Source: Hellea sp.
Lineage (GTDB): Bacteria > Pseudomonadota > Alphaproteobacteria > Caulobacterales > Maricaulaceae
NCBI GenBank assembly: GCA_013002305.1
Contig: JABDKG010000056.1
Span: 1-42,162, forward strand
Length of the DNA stretch: 42,162 nt
Direction: 5' to 3'
Each line of letters begins with the position of its first letter. Position 1 is the stretch's first letter. Below are positions 33,365 through 42,117 of the stretch, piece by piece. The position numbers and the translations under genes are program-made. Below the pieces are notes generated by a model that saw only the letters and a list, made by a program, of their open reading frames with translations, had not been told where the DNA came from and searched no databases.

Positions 33365-35329
33365 ATGCGGTTTGTCTTAATTTCAATTATATCTGTGTTT
33401 CTTTTCGTCGGTGCGGCCTGGGCGAAACCGCCAGCTGGAGCATTTGGGCAATTACCCATGGCCTATGATGCTGCTATATCGCCTGATGGTAAAAAACTGG
33501 CAGCCTATCTTAATATGGATGGCAGTTATGGCCTTGGCATCTATTATCTGGATGGTAGCGGACAAGCGCCATTTGCGATTGGAATGTCAGAGGGTTTAAA
33601 GCCTCAATGGGTAAAATGGGCCAACAATAATATTGTTTTGGCGAGCTTTTGGGAAAGTCACAAATATCGCGGAACACCGATTGCGACAGGGCATATATAC
33701 AGTTTTAATCTCGCAGAGAAAAAGGGTGAAATATTAATATCGCCCGACAATGCCAAGTCGACTGGTACGCGTCTTGGAAACGAGTCTTTCTTTCGTCAGT
33801 TCAATAATGACGTGATTGATTTTTTACCTAATGATCCTGAGCACATTTTAATGAGTTTTTCGGATGAAAATGTTTTCGCTCCGGACGTGCAGAGGGTCAA
33901 TGTCAGCAACGGTAATTACAGGCGCTTACGCCGCGGTTCAACGACCATTCAGGAATGGTATACTGACCTTCGCGGCGAAGTTCGGATTGGGCAGGGCCGG
34001 GAAGATAAAACTAATTCCGACTGGACGCTCCGTATTCGGGATGTCGATGACGACCAATGGCGATCGCACAAAGATTATCCCGGTCTCGACCCGGACGAGT
34101 CGATCTACGGTTTCACCTCCGATCCCAATGAACTGATTGTTGGGCGGTATAACGGCAAAGATACTCGCGGGCTTTATGTTTATAATCTTGGACAGAAATC
34201 GATCACGCGGACATTATTCCACAATGATGATTATGATGTTGGTAGCTTGATTTATAGTAATGACGGATCTGAAATTGTGGGAGCAAGCTATGTTTCCGAT
34301 AGTATAGAGGTTGAGCTATTTGGAGATCGCGAATCCACACTTGATCGACTGCGCGCCAAATATGACGGGTTCGCCGTCGATTATGTGGACAGTACGAAAG
34401 ACTATTCGAAAGTTATCGTCAGAATTTCAAGCCCGAGCGACGCTGGCGGGATGTTTGTTGTCAATACAGCGACCGACAAGCTGTCTCTCGTCTCAAAGCA
34501 GTATGAAGGCTTCGAATCGGCAGAACTTGGAGCAGTCAGTTCGGTTCGGTATACAGCGCGGGACGGGCAGAAAATTCCAGCTTATGTAACATTGCCGCCT
34601 TCGATAACAGATACGGCTCAACTGAAAAACCTGCCTTTTATTATACTTCCCCATGGCGGACCTTTTGCACGTGATAGCAAGCGCTTTGATTATTTCGCAC
34701 AGTTTTTTGCCACTCGAGGATATGGCGTATTACAGATGAATTTTCGAGGCTCGGTCGGTTACGGCAAAGAGTTTACGGATGCCGGTCGGGAGCGATGGGT
34801 TGTTATGCAAGAAGATGTTGAAGACGGAACGCGCTGGCTGATTGAAAAAGGCTATGCCGATCCCAATAGGATATGTATCGCCGGCTGGTCTTACGGCGGC
34901 TATGCCGCGTTAATCGGATCAATCAAAAACCCGGACCTGTATGCCTGCACTGTTTCTATGGCAGGCGTAACCGACTTAAAAGATCTGATCAACGATATGA
35001 AACAATATCGTTTCGGACGCTTAACAGCCAAAGGGTTTCTTAAAGGTTTTGAAGACAAGGATGATTTGAAAGAGAACTCGCCGGTTAAACGCGCGGATGA
35101 AATGAGCGGCCCGATTTTTCTCGCGCACGGGACTTTGGATCAGAGCGTTCACTTTGACCAATTTAAACGTATGAAGTCAGCTCTTAAAGACAGTGACGCC
35201 AAAGTGACAGCGCTCCAATTCAAAGATGAAGATCATTATTTGTCCAAACAGGAACATCGGATCGAATTTTTTAACGCGCTCGAAAAGTTTTTGGAAAAAT
35301 CGATCGGCAAAAGCGAACACGCTTTGTAA
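33365..35329 (+). CDS. S9-family prolyl oligopeptidase-like peptidase
   Basis: 654 aa with a signal peptide ending near A-A-W-A. A beta-propeller (about 25-385) precedes the catalytic alpha/beta hydrolase domain (about 400-650). The triad is readable: Ser509 in GWSYGGYAA, Asp592 in HGTLDQSVHF and His624 in DEDHYL. FRGSVGYGKEFTDAGRERW is the usual segment before the nucleophile. Probably a periplasmic dipeptidyl/oligopeptidase for scavenging peptides. It ends immediately next to the convergent radical SAM gene. Confidence 0.94.
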   Translation: MRFVLISIISVFLFVGAAWAKPPAGAFGQLPMAYDAAISPDGKKLAAYLNMDGSYGLGIYYLDGSGQAPFAIGMSEGLKPQWVKWANNNIVLASFWESHKYRGTPIATGHIYSFNLAEKKGEILISPDNAKSTGTRLGNESFFRQFNNDVIDFLPNDPEHILMSFSDENVFAPDVQRVNVSNGNYRRLRRGSTTIQEWYTDLRGEVRIGQGREDKTNSDWTLRIRDVDDDQWRSHKDYPGLDPDESIYGFTSDPNELIVGRYNGKDTRGLYVYNLGQKSITRTLFHNDDYDVGSLIYSNDGSEIVGASYVSDSIEVELFGDRESTLDRLRAKYDGFAVDYVDSTKDYSKVIVRISSPSDAGGMFVVNTATDKLSLVSKQYEGFESAELGAVSSVRYTARDGQKIPAYVTLPPSITDTAQLKNLPFIILPHGGPFARDSKRFDYFAQFFATRGYGVLQMNFRGSVGYGKEFTDAGRERWVVMQEDVEDGTRWLIEKGYADPNRICIAGWSYGGYAALIGSIKNPDLYACTVSMAGVTDLKDLINDMKQYRFGRLTAKGFLKGFEDKDDLKENSPVKRADEMSGPIFLAHGTLDQSVHFDQFKRMKSALKDSDAKVTALQFKDEDHYLSKQEHRIEFFNALEKFLEKSIGKSEHAL

Positions 35330-36271
35330 TTAGCCAGAGCAGCTTGCGCCGCCAAGGACGCAAAACTTGGCGCAGTGCGGGTGGTTCAGCGAGACAGGCT
35401 TGAGGCTTTCTCTAAGCGTGGTTCCCATTTCGAACTGCGGGTCATCCCAGAGCAAAGTGCAGGATAAAAGGACGGGCGCATTGGCGCCTTTTCTTTTGGA
35501 GAGCATGCGGGAATTGGCGCACATCATCGTTCTGGGGTCGATCGAGAGTATATCCCAGCAGGCGGTGGTGATTTCCGGCACATCAACGCGGTCATCCATT
35601 TCCGGAAACAGCATCAGCGCGCCGGAGTCGGCAGCGTCAATATCCCAATTATGACGCGTGATTAGATCAGCATAGCCTTCGCGCGCGAGGTCTTCGCTTT
35701 CGCTAAACATGGCGCGTCCGGCGATGTGCATATTAAAGCCATGGTCACGAAACCAGTTCATGCCGGCAACAGCAATGTCAAAACTACCCATGCCGCGCTC
35801 AGTGTCATGGCCTTTAGCAGTAAAGTGATCGAGACTGACCCGGAATGTCATTTGCGGGCCATATGATTTGAACAATTGCAATAAACCCGCTTGAACTCTA
35901 GGCCGTATCAAAGGCTTCATCGCATTTGTCAAAATTAAAAGACTATGACCGCGCTCAAGCGCCATTTCGCAAAGCGCGATGAAATACGGGTTCATACAAG
36001 GCTCGCCGCCGGTCATGCCGATCTCGATCTTGCCGATGCCCATGTCATCGATTTCATCAAGATAAGGCCCGACATCATCGGGTGTCAGATAGGCAAAATG
36101 ATCGGCGGTCGGCGAACTCTCAATATAGCAATTCGCGCAGGTGATATTACATAGACTGCCCGTATTCAGCCAAAGCGTTTTGAGATAATCCCATTCCACG
36201 GTCGCTCGCGTCTCGCCCTTGGCGGTGACGAGCGGATGCTTAAATTTGGATGGATCGATGGGTGCATTCAT
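35330..36271 (-). CDS. Radical SAM protein
   Basis: 313 aa. The cluster motif is C41-x3-C45-x2-C48 (LCNITCANCYI), followed by the MTGGEPCMNP glycine-rich SAM site. Additional Cys residues cluster at the C terminus (HPHCAKFCVLGGASC), suggesting a second Fe-S site. The substrate is unknown. It lies 46 bases downstream of the SRPBCC gene and may be the last gene of that operon. Confidence 0.88.
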   Translation of the reverse strand: MNAPIDPSKFKHPLVTAKGETRATVEWDYLKTLWLNTGSLCNITCANCYIESSPTADHFAYLTPDDVGPYLDEIDDMGIGKIEIGMTGGEPCMNPYFIALCEMALERGHSLLILTNAMKPLIRPRVQAGLLQLFKSYGPQMTFRVSLDHFTAKGHDTERGMGSFDIAVAGMNWFRDHGFNMHIAGRAMFSESEDLAREGYADLITRHNWDIDAADSGALMLFPEMDDRVDVPEITTACWDILSIDPRTMMCANSRMLSKRKGANAPVLLSCTLLWDDPQFEMGTTLRESLKPVSLNHPHCAKFCVLGGASCSG

Positions 36272-36317
36272 AGTCTCTGTTTAGTACATTACGCTGCCTC
36301 GTCGATACACTTTTTCG

Positions 36318-36830
36318 TTAGCTCTGCGCCGCAAACATCGCCTCTGCCCGCGCTTTTAGCGCATGAGCCGTATCGTCAAAGGCCTGTTTGACCCAGGGAC
36401 CGGCAAAACGCATGACGTGGATGCCGTTGGGTCCAAGAAAGGCGTCGGTGGAGTGGTACTTACAGCTGTTTTCGCCTGTCGCTTCGATGATCTGGTCGCG
36501 CCGCGCCGGATAGGGCCAGGCATCATAAGCCGGCAGTTCCCAAGATATCAGTTTTTCCGGCTCCTTGGCGCAGACAAATTCTGTGTTTTCAAAAAAATCC
36601 GGGCCCGCATTGACGTAGCTTTTCAGTTTCATCTTGACAGGCGCGCCCACCTCAAGCGTGCTCTCACACTCAACACAGAATGGATTCCATTCTGGATATT
36701 TCGGCATATCGATTAAGATGTCCCAGACAATAGAGGCGGGCGCGTTGATCTCGACCGTTTCCGAAATCACAAAAGCGTCGGGGTCAAAGTCCTTCATATC
36801 GGCGATTTGCGGGTGTTTGGATTGATCCAT
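36318..36830 (-). CDS. SRPBCC family (START-like) protein
   Basis: 170 aa. ISETVEINAPASIVWDILIDMPKYPEWNPF is the classic first strand and helix of polyketide-cyclase/SRPBCC proteins, which bind hydrophobic ligands in a deep cavity. The role is likely to be ligand binding or a ring-modifying step on the product of the adjacent genes. It starts 9 bases after the DUF1214-like gene. Confidence 0.88.
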   Translation of the reverse strand: MDQSKHPQIADMKDFDPDAFVISETVEINAPASIVWDILIDMPKYPEWNPFCVECESTLEVGAPVKMKLKSYVNAGPDFFENTEFVCAKEPEKLISWELPAYDAWPYPARRDQIIEATGENSCKYHSTDAFLGPNGIHVMRFAGPWVKQAFDDTAHALKARAEAMFAAQS

Positions 36831-36839
36831 AATAATCTC

Positions 36840-37901
36840 CTAGTATTTTAGAACTTCAACGGTAGGGGTAGGGTGAACGCTGGCGCCGGTCCAGCGCCAG
36901 AGCATGGCGCCGCGTCGGTGGCTGGCGGTATCTAAGCGGTTCGGATGATCGGGGCCGCCGACTTGCACCGTCACCGTGCCGTCATCATTGTAATGGGCGC
37001 TGTCATTATTGACATGAATTTTATGATGGCGGTAATCAAGGCTCTCCATCCACATATTCTCAAGCTGGAAATTCCAGCCTTCACAGTCCGGGATTTCGCT
37101 GGTGATCTTGAGATATTCGCCGTCCGCGAGCTCCCACCAGCCATGGAGGTAATAAATCATCGGGTCGCCGCCCGCGCGAATGAACATGTTCTGGTCATGG
37201 GTTTCGAGCATATTGAACTGCTCGCGCCGAAACAGTTCGGCCCAGTGAAGGAAAGTTTTGGCAGTGCCAGCGACGAATGCCGGAACGGCCTCGAGCGAGC
37301 TCTGCAATTCAGAGAGCGAAAGCGGCGCAGGGGCTGCGGGGTTGTCGAGGCATTCAAGATTGACCGTGGCTTGTATTTCTTGGCTGCGGTCAAAGAAGGT
37401 TTGGCGGATGATCAAAATAGAAGAATCGTCTTCGAGCGGCAGCCAATTGTGATCTTGCTTCTCTTTGCTGGCGATGATTTCGAAATTGCCGCCCGCGTCG
37501 CATTCGACATCGCGAATATCAATCTCGCCGGTTGAGGCCATGGTGCCGTTGATCGCATAGCGATTGGCTTTGGTCGCAAATGAAAATATCGGCACGCTGC
37601 CGCGATTGCCAAAGATGCGGTAAACCTGCGCGCCGGATATAGTTGCGTTTTGATAGTAATTATCCGGGTTATCCGCGCCAATTTTAGCGGTTTGGTGAGA
37701 GGCTTGATAAAGTCCCGGAAAAGCCGGATCGCCATTTTCTAAAAACATCTCAAGCGCGATCCGGTTGAGACGGGTTAGATAGCGAAGGCCTTCCGCCTGC
37801 TCCAATTCATCGGGCGCGAAATCATTTTTAAGGACAATATCCGATAGGCCCTCAAGATCAGCGCAATATTTCCGCCAGACAGTTTTGGGATCAGCGGTCA
37901 A
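36840..37901 (-). CDS. DUF1214-like protein
   Basis: 353 aa, soluble. AEGLRYLTRLNRIALEMFLENGDPAFP, PDNYYQNATISGAQVYRIFGNRG and the C-terminal MESLDYRHHKIHVN, LDTASHRRGAMLWRWTGA blocks fit the DUF1214 family as I know it. Function is not established. Its start abuts the SDR stop with no gap, so the two are tightly coupled. No signal peptide is visible. Confidence 0.75.
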   Translation of the reverse strand: MTADPKTVWRKYCADLEGLSDIVLKNDFAPDELEQAEGLRYLTRLNRIALEMFLENGDPAFPGLYQASHQTAKIGADNPDNYYQNATISGAQVYRIFGNRGSVPIFSFATKANRYAINGTMASTGEIDIRDVECDAGGNFEIIASKEKQDHNWLPLEDDSSILIIRQTFFDRSQEIQATVNLECLDNPAAPAPLSLSELQSSLEAVPAFVAGTAKTFLHWAELFRREQFNMLETHDQNMFIRAGGDPMIYYLHGWWELADGEYLKITSEIPDCEGWNFQLENMWMESLDYRHHKIHVNNDSAHYNDDGTVTVQVGGPDHPNRLDTASHRRGAMLWRWTGASVHPTPTVEVLKY

Positions 37902-38681
37902 TTAAGGCGCCATATATTGGCCGCCATTGACGTCGAGCGTCGCGCCGGAAACCACTTTGGCGTAGTCCGAGACAAAATAGAGAACCGATTTGGCGCAGTC
38001 TTCTTCCGGCGGAATAATTCCGAGCGGAATACGGGCCGTAATCTCACCGATAACTTCGTCGCGATCGCGGCCCGTGCTGACTTGGTGGTCGATATAGCCG
38101 TAAACCGGCGCGCCGCCGATCCAGCCCATCCGGCAGCTGTTTACCCGAATGCTAAATTTTCCAAGGTCGACCGCCATATGTTTTGTCAGAGCGGCCATAC
38201 CGCCCTTGGCGGCCGCGTAGGCCGCTTCGCCCGGGAACGGATTGACCGTCGCCATTGTGTTGACGTTGACGATTGATCCGCCGCCGGCTTTTTTCATGCC
38301 CGGGAGGCAGGCCTGAGACATGCGAAGCGCGCCGATGCAATTGACATCATACATACCGGCCCAATCTTCCGGGTCTGCGACATCGCACGTCGCCCAGGCT
38401 CCGTGATTATAGGCAGAGTTGACGAGCCCGTCGATCTGCCCGAACTCTTCGGTGACCGCGCCAGCAAGCGCGCGGCACTGATCGCCTTTGGTGACGTCAC
38501 AGGCCACAGCAACGGCCTCGCCGCCCGCGTCGCGAATCTCGCCGGCGATCTGGTTAAGGTAATCTAGATTTCGTGCGCCGAGCCCAACTTTCGCACCTTC
38601 GGCGGCCGCGATCTTGGCCATGCTTTGACCCATGCCGATCCCGACTCCGCTAATAATGACGACTTTATCTTTGAGTAGCAT
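37902..38681 (-). CDS. Short-chain dehydrogenase/reductase
   Basis: 259-aa NAD(P)-dependent oxidoreductase with the Rossmann motif S-G-V-G-I-G-M-G (11-18), an NSAYNHG segment (about 88-94; NAG region) and catalytic Y155-x3-K159. The usual catalytic Ser about 13 residues before the Tyr appears as Thr142 (NVNTMATV). The ATG at 38681 is preceded by GGGGAA; an ATG four codons upstream is also possible. First gene of the operon running to the radical SAM gene. Confidence 0.9.
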   Translation of the reverse strand: MLLKDKVVIISGVGIGMGQSMAKIAAAEGAKVGLGARNLDYLNQIAGEIRDAGGEAVAVACDVTKGDQCRALAGAVTEEFGQIDGLVNSAYNHGAWATCDVADPEDWAGMYDVNCIGALRMSQACLPGMKKAGGGSIVNVNTMATVNPFPGEAAYAAAKGGMAALTKHMAVDLGKFSIRVNSCRMGWIGGAPVYGYIDHQVSTGRDRDEVIGEITARIPLGIIPPEEDCAKSVLYFVSDYAKVVSGATLDVNGGQYMAP

Positions 38682-38802
38682 TCCATTCCCCATTTTCTGT
38701 TGCGTAGCTTTTACCGCATTATTTTACGAAAATAAACGTTCTCCATGGTATTTTTGGTCAAAATGCGTAGAAATAGCGCTAATAATTACGCAGGAGGGTG
38801 GC

Positions 38803-39951
38803 ATGCTGCCAGGCAAAGACCATTTCATCAAAGAGGCGCAAGATCAAACCGGACTGATCGATTTCGGTGATCCGTGGATGCTCGATCATATTGACCCGCT
38901 GGTGAAGGCGCTAAACGCCACCGCCAAGCTTGGTCCTGAAGGGGCGTATGGCGCGAATTTGATGATCTCAGGCGCGCTGTCCAATCGCTTACGCCTGATA
39001 CAGTTGCTAAAGGATTATCCGGAAATATTGGACGAACAAGTCGAAGTCGCGGCTGTGCTCTCAGGCTTGCCGCGCACGGGCTCGACCATGCTCCACCGTA
39101 TGCTGGCGAGCGCGCCGGAGCTCACGGCTATGCGCTGGTATGAGACGCAAAACTATCTGCCATTGCCCGGCGAGGATAAAGGCGATCCATCGCCGCGCAT
39201 TGCGGCCGCCGAGGGCATTCTCGCCTATATGCTTGAAAAAATTCCGGAGCTGATGTCAATCCATCCAATGAGTACGACCCAGCCTGACGAAGAAGTTATT
39301 GTGATGGGGCAACTTTTCTCCAGTTCGATGATCGAGAGCACTTATTTTGTCCCGGAGTTTGCGGCGTTCCTCGATAGCCAAGATCCGATGCCGGCCTATC
39401 ATGACCTGATCACGATCTTAAAATGCCTGCAATGGCAGGATGAAAAGCGGGTTGGCAAAAAATGGGTGCTCAAAACGCCTGGCCATCTCAGCACTATGGC
39501 GACGGCGCTTAAAGCATTTCCGGAGGCAAAATTCATTACCACCCATCGCGATCCGGTCGCGACCGTGCCGTCTTATTGCTCAATGGAAGCGAGCCTGTAC
39601 AAATTGGGCTCAAGAGAAATTTCGAATGAAGATATTGGGAGGTTTTGGGCCCCTCGTTTGAAATTTTGGCTGGATAATTATATGTCGGCCCGCAAAAGGG
39701 AAGGTGCCGGACGTTTTATGGACATCCATTATAAACGCCTGCTCGAAAACCCCACCGAGTTAGGAGCCGAAGTCCTGGAATTTGCCGGCATTCCCATGAG
39801 CGCCGCGATCAAAACGGGTATGGCCGAGTGGATCGAGGCCAATCGCCGTGAACATCGCGCCCCGCATCAATATACGCTCGACGATTTCGGCTTAAGCGCT
39901 GAGACAATCGAAGCTGAGTTCGCCGTCTACCGGGACAGTTTTGTAAAATAA
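38803..39951 (+). CDS. PAPS-dependent sulfotransferase family protein
   Basis: 382 aa. The 5'-phosphosulfate loop is SGLPRTGSTMLHRML (about 87-101). The 3'-phosphate-binding region is KFITTHRDPVATVPSYC, preceded by KKWVLKTPGHL. This is the Sulfotransfer_3 type, which adds sulfate to a hydroxyl of lipid, steroid-like or sugar acceptors; the acceptor here is unknown. The ATG at 38803 has a very strong AGGAGGG site. It is divergent from the SDR operon and probably acts on the same pathway. Confidence 0.88.
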   Translation: MLPGKDHFIKEAQDQTGLIDFGDPWMLDHIDPLVKALNATAKLGPEGAYGANLMISGALSNRLRLIQLLKDYPEILDEQVEVAAVLSGLPRTGSTMLHRMLASAPELTAMRWYETQNYLPLPGEDKGDPSPRIAAAEGILAYMLEKIPELMSIHPMSTTQPDEEVIVMGQLFSSSMIESTYFVPEFAAFLDSQDPMPAYHDLITILKCLQWQDEKRVGKKWVLKTPGHLSTMATALKAFPEAKFITTHRDPVATVPSYCSMEASLYKLGSREISNEDIGRFWAPRLKFWLDNYMSARKREGAGRFMDIHYKRLLENPTELGAEVLEFAGIPMSAAIKTGMAEWIEANRREHRAPHQYTLDDFGLSAETIEAEFAVYRDSFVK

Positions 39952-39973
39952 CTCCATCATTTGTAAAGCACAC

Positions 39974-40015
39974 TTGACATGTCAAGGTCGCTTGACTATG
40001 TAAAGGGTACTTTAC
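39974..40015 (+). promoter_or_regulatory. Promoter with overlapping palindromic operators for the membrane protein / Xre cassette
   Basis: TTGACA (39974-39979), 17 bp, TATGTA (39997-40002). The perfect palindrome TTGACATGTCAA (39974-39985) covers the -35. The inverted repeat GTAAAG-GGTA-CTTTAC (40000-40015) covers the -10 and start. A further TTGTAAAG half site is at 39961. The layout suggests repression by the Xre protein encoded just downstream. Confidence 0.65.
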
Positions 40016-40032
40016 GTTATCTGGAGAACAAA

Positions 40033-40434
40033 ATGAGTCCGAGTGATGCCCAAAGGCGGTACAAAAAAACAACAGCAATGGCGATGTTGTTCTATGTTAT
40101 TGTGATTTTTTCTGTGGCCTTTTACCTCAAAAGAACTGACGATGTTGCGCCCGTTCTGAAATATATATTAGCTGCGTTGCCGACAATATTTGTGTGGTGG
40201 TTTTTATGGGGCGCTATTCGGTTTTATAAAGAAACAGATGAATATGAGCGGTCTCGTTTGCAGACGGGTATGCTGTTTGGCGTAATTTTTACCATGCTGC
40301 TGTCCAGTGGGTGGGGCTTCATGGAAATGTTTGCAGATGCTCCGCAATTACCGGTTTTCTGGATATTTCCAGCGTTTATTTTGGCTTCCGGCGTCGGCCG
40401 CCTGCTGACCAAAACACAGCCAGAGGGCTGTTAG
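40033..40434 (+). CDS. Small four-span membrane protein
   Basis: 133 aa with four hydrophobic segments (about 15-32, 45-62, 75-95 and 103-120). The loop YKETDEYERSRLQTG between helices 2 and 3 recalls membrane proteins commonly paired with small Xre regulators. GGAGA precedes the ATG. Function unknown. Its TAG stop touches the GTG start of the regulator. Confidence 0.8.
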   Translation: MSPSDAQRRYKKTTAMAMLFYVIVIFSVAFYLKRTDDVAPVLKYILAALPTIFVWWFLWGAIRFYKETDEYERSRLQTGMLFGVIFTMLLSSGWGFMEMFADAPQLPVFWIFPAFILASGVGRLLTKTQPEGC

Positions 40435-40638
40435 GTGGATAATAATCTCAAAGCGTTGAGGGCCGAGCGTGGTTGGTCCCAAGCGGCACTGGGGGATCAG
40501 CTCAATGTATCGCGCCAGACCATCAACGCGATCGAGACCGGGAAATATGACCCGTCCCTGCCGTTGGCTTTTAAACTGGCGCGCCTGTTTGAATGCGCGA
40601 TTGAAGAAATTTTCGATGATGGAGAGAAAAATGACTAA
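40435..40638 (+). CDS. Small Xre-type helix-turn-helix regulator
   Basis: 67 aa, a single HTH domain: NLKALRAERGWSQAALGDQL then NVSRQTINAIETGKYDPSLP and a short acidic tail. It begins with GTG directly after the membrane-protein stop. Members of this compact group usually repress their own operon; the operators at 39974-40015 are the likely targets. Confidence 0.92.
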   Translation: MDNNLKALRAERGWSQAALGDQLNVSRQTINAIETGKYDPSLPLAFKLARLFECAIEEIFDDGEKND

Positions 40639-40697
40639 AAAAGCGGGCGCCGCGCGCTTAACAGGTTATTGAGAATGAAGTAAACGCCATCCCGTAA

Positions 40698-40733
40698 AAC
40701 AAAAAACCCGCCTCAATGAGACGGGTTTCTTGG
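40698..40733 (-). terminator. Terminator for ctrA
   Basis: On the minus strand AAACCCG and CGGGTTT pair around a short loop that itself contains CTCATTGAG, followed by a T-rich run. On the plus strand it could also end the Xre cassette, with a weaker T tract. Confidence 0.85.
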
Positions 40734-40752
40734 GGCGCTATTGCCGAATTAT

Positions 40753-41448
40753 TTAAGCGGAGAGCTTTTCCTTGGCCGGTTCGCGCAGAACATAGCCGCG
40801 TCCCCAGACGGTTTCGATATAATGTTCGCCGCCAGTTGCTGATGCGAGCTTCTTGCGCAGCTTACAGATAAACACATCGATAATTTTGAGCTCTGGCTCG
40901 TCCATACCGCCATAAAGGTGGTTCAGGAACATTTCTTTGGTCAGGGTTGTGCCCTTACGCAGAGAGAGGAGCTCAAGCATTTGATATTCTTTGCCGGTCA
41001 GGTGAACACGGTGATCACCAACCTCAACGGTCTTGGCATCAAGATTAACTTTGATGTCGCCCGTGGTGATGATGGATTGTGAGTGGCCTTTGGAGCGACG
41101 GACAACTGAATGAATGCGCGCAATCAGCTCGTCCTTGTGGAAAGGCTTGGTCATGTAGTCGTCGGCGCCAGTGCCGAGACCGCGAACCTTAGAGTCGACA
41201 TCCGATGTTCCGGATAGGATAAAGATCGGCGTATTGACTTTCGCCATCCGCAATGTCTTGAGAACATCAAATCCCGGCATGTCAGGGAGATTCAGGTCAA
41301 GCAATATGATGTCATAATCATACAATTTGCCAAGATCGACGCCTTCTTCTCCTAAATCCGTTGTATAGACATTAAAGCCTTCCGACTTTAACATTAACTC
41401 AATGCCTTGTGCTGTCGCACTGTCATCTTCAATTAGAAGAACGCGCAT
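40753..41448 (-). CDS. ctrA: Cell-cycle response regulator CtrA
   Basis: 231 aa, exactly the usual CtrA length from the ATG at 41448 (AAGGGAA upstream). The receiver domain begins [20 protein letters not shown], with phospho-acceptor Asp51 in [12 protein letters not shown] and Lys in MTKPFH. The OmpR-type winged helix (about 125-225) contains the CtrA-type [17 protein letters not shown] and [10 protein letters not shown] segments. CtrA is the master cell-cycle regulator of alphaproteobacteria. The C terminus ends L-S-A where Caulobacter CtrA ends in two Ala residues important for ClpXP, so turnover could differ. Confidence 0.96.
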   Translation of the reverse strand: MRVLLIEDDSATAQGIELMLKSEGFNVYTTDLGEEGVDLGKLYDYDIILLDLNLPDMPGFDVLKTLRMAKVNTPIFILSGTSDVDSKVRGLGTGADDYMTKPFHKDELIARIHSVVRRSKGHSQSIITTGDIKVNLDAKTVEVGDHRVHLTGKEYQMLELLSLRKGTTLTKEMFLNHLYGGMDEPELKIIDVFICKLRKKLASATGGEHYIETVWGRGYVLREPAKEKLSA

Positions 41449-41682
41449 TTCCCTTACCTCCCGGCGAATCATCCCCATTTAACTGGGAATATGGTTAACT
41501 TAATTTGAGGTCTACGGGAATCCCGTAAATCAAGTGTTAACAAAGATTGGCATTTTTTAACAAATCCTTACCAAAAAGGCGTCCAAACTTTCTCACTTCT
41601 GTTTACCAGACCGTAATCAAGTTCGTTTATAACTAGGTTTAATAAGGGGAAAACCCCATAAAATAAACGATTTAGGTGAGTT
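41449..41682. promoter_or_regulatory. ctrA/fliJ divergent regulatory region
   Basis: This 234-bp region holds GANTC sites at 41466-41470 and 41518-41522. The second is the exact centre of the palindrome TACGGGA-A-TCCCGTA (41513-41527). A CtrA-like site TTAA-CAAATCC-TTAC lies at 41557-41571, and there are several further TTAAC half sites (about 41480, 41496 and 41536). It fits methylation- and CtrA-sensitive control of ctrA, as known in Caulobacter. Confidence 0.55.
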
Positions 41683-42054
41683 ATGAGTCAGGCGATGGAA
41701 CGCAGTATCCGTCAAACGCGTTTTGCGATTGAAGATCTGCAAAAAAGAGTAGCAGTACTAGAAGCCACACGGGAAGACCTTGAGCGTCAAATCCGTAAGT
41801 TGAATGATAGTGTCCCGGAAGACGAAGTCGAAGCGGATGCAACCAAAGAAGGCTATGTGGCTTATGGGTCTTACGCGCAGTCTGTGATAGCCCGTAAAGA
41901 AAATATTCGTGCCTCGCTCGATGATATTTCAACTCAACATACCGACCTAGCCGGTGAGCTAAACATGGCGCTTGAAGCGCTCGACAGTTTCGAGCGGGTT
42001 CGAGCCCGCCAAATGGCTCAGCAGGCTGAACGCCGCCTCAAGCGCGGCGCATAA
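41683..42054 (+). CDS. fliJ: FliJ-like flagellar export coiled-coil protein
   Basis: 123-aa, almost wholly charged helical protein. Two coiled-coil halves are joined near EGYVAYGSYAQSVIARKENI, a Y-x-x-Y-x-x-Y-A-type hinge seen in alphaproteobacterial FliJ. FliJ is the stalk of the flagellar export ATPase. The sequence family is weakly conserved, so the call also rests on architecture and the neighbouring ctrA. TAGGTGAG precedes the ATG. fliI is not in the window, and a terminator follows directly. Confidence 0.7.
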   Translation: MSQAMERSIRQTRFAIEDLQKRVAVLEATREDLERQIRKLNDSVPEDEVEADATKEGYVAYGSYAQSVIARKENIRASLDDISTQHTDLAGELNMALEALDSFERVRARQMAQQAERRLKRGA

Positions 42055-42085
42055 GAATAGCTCCGGGGGGAGCTGGGGCGAGCTA

Positions 42086-42117
42086 GGCGGGTCACTTCAT
42101 GTGGGACCCGCCTTTTT
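42086..42117 (+). terminator. Rho-independent terminator after fliJ
   Basis: GGCGGGTC (42086-42093) pairs with GACCCGCC (42105-42112), followed by TTTTT. Confidence 0.92.

Noticed and set aside
36945-37535. 196-codon open frame antisense to the DUF1214-like gene
   Set aside because: The minus-strand gene has conserved family blocks; the antisense frame is a by-product of its codon bias.
41480-41500. TTAAC...TTAAC pair near ctrA as a CtrA box
   Set aside because: The spacing is not 7 bases; only the 41557 site comes close to the consensus.
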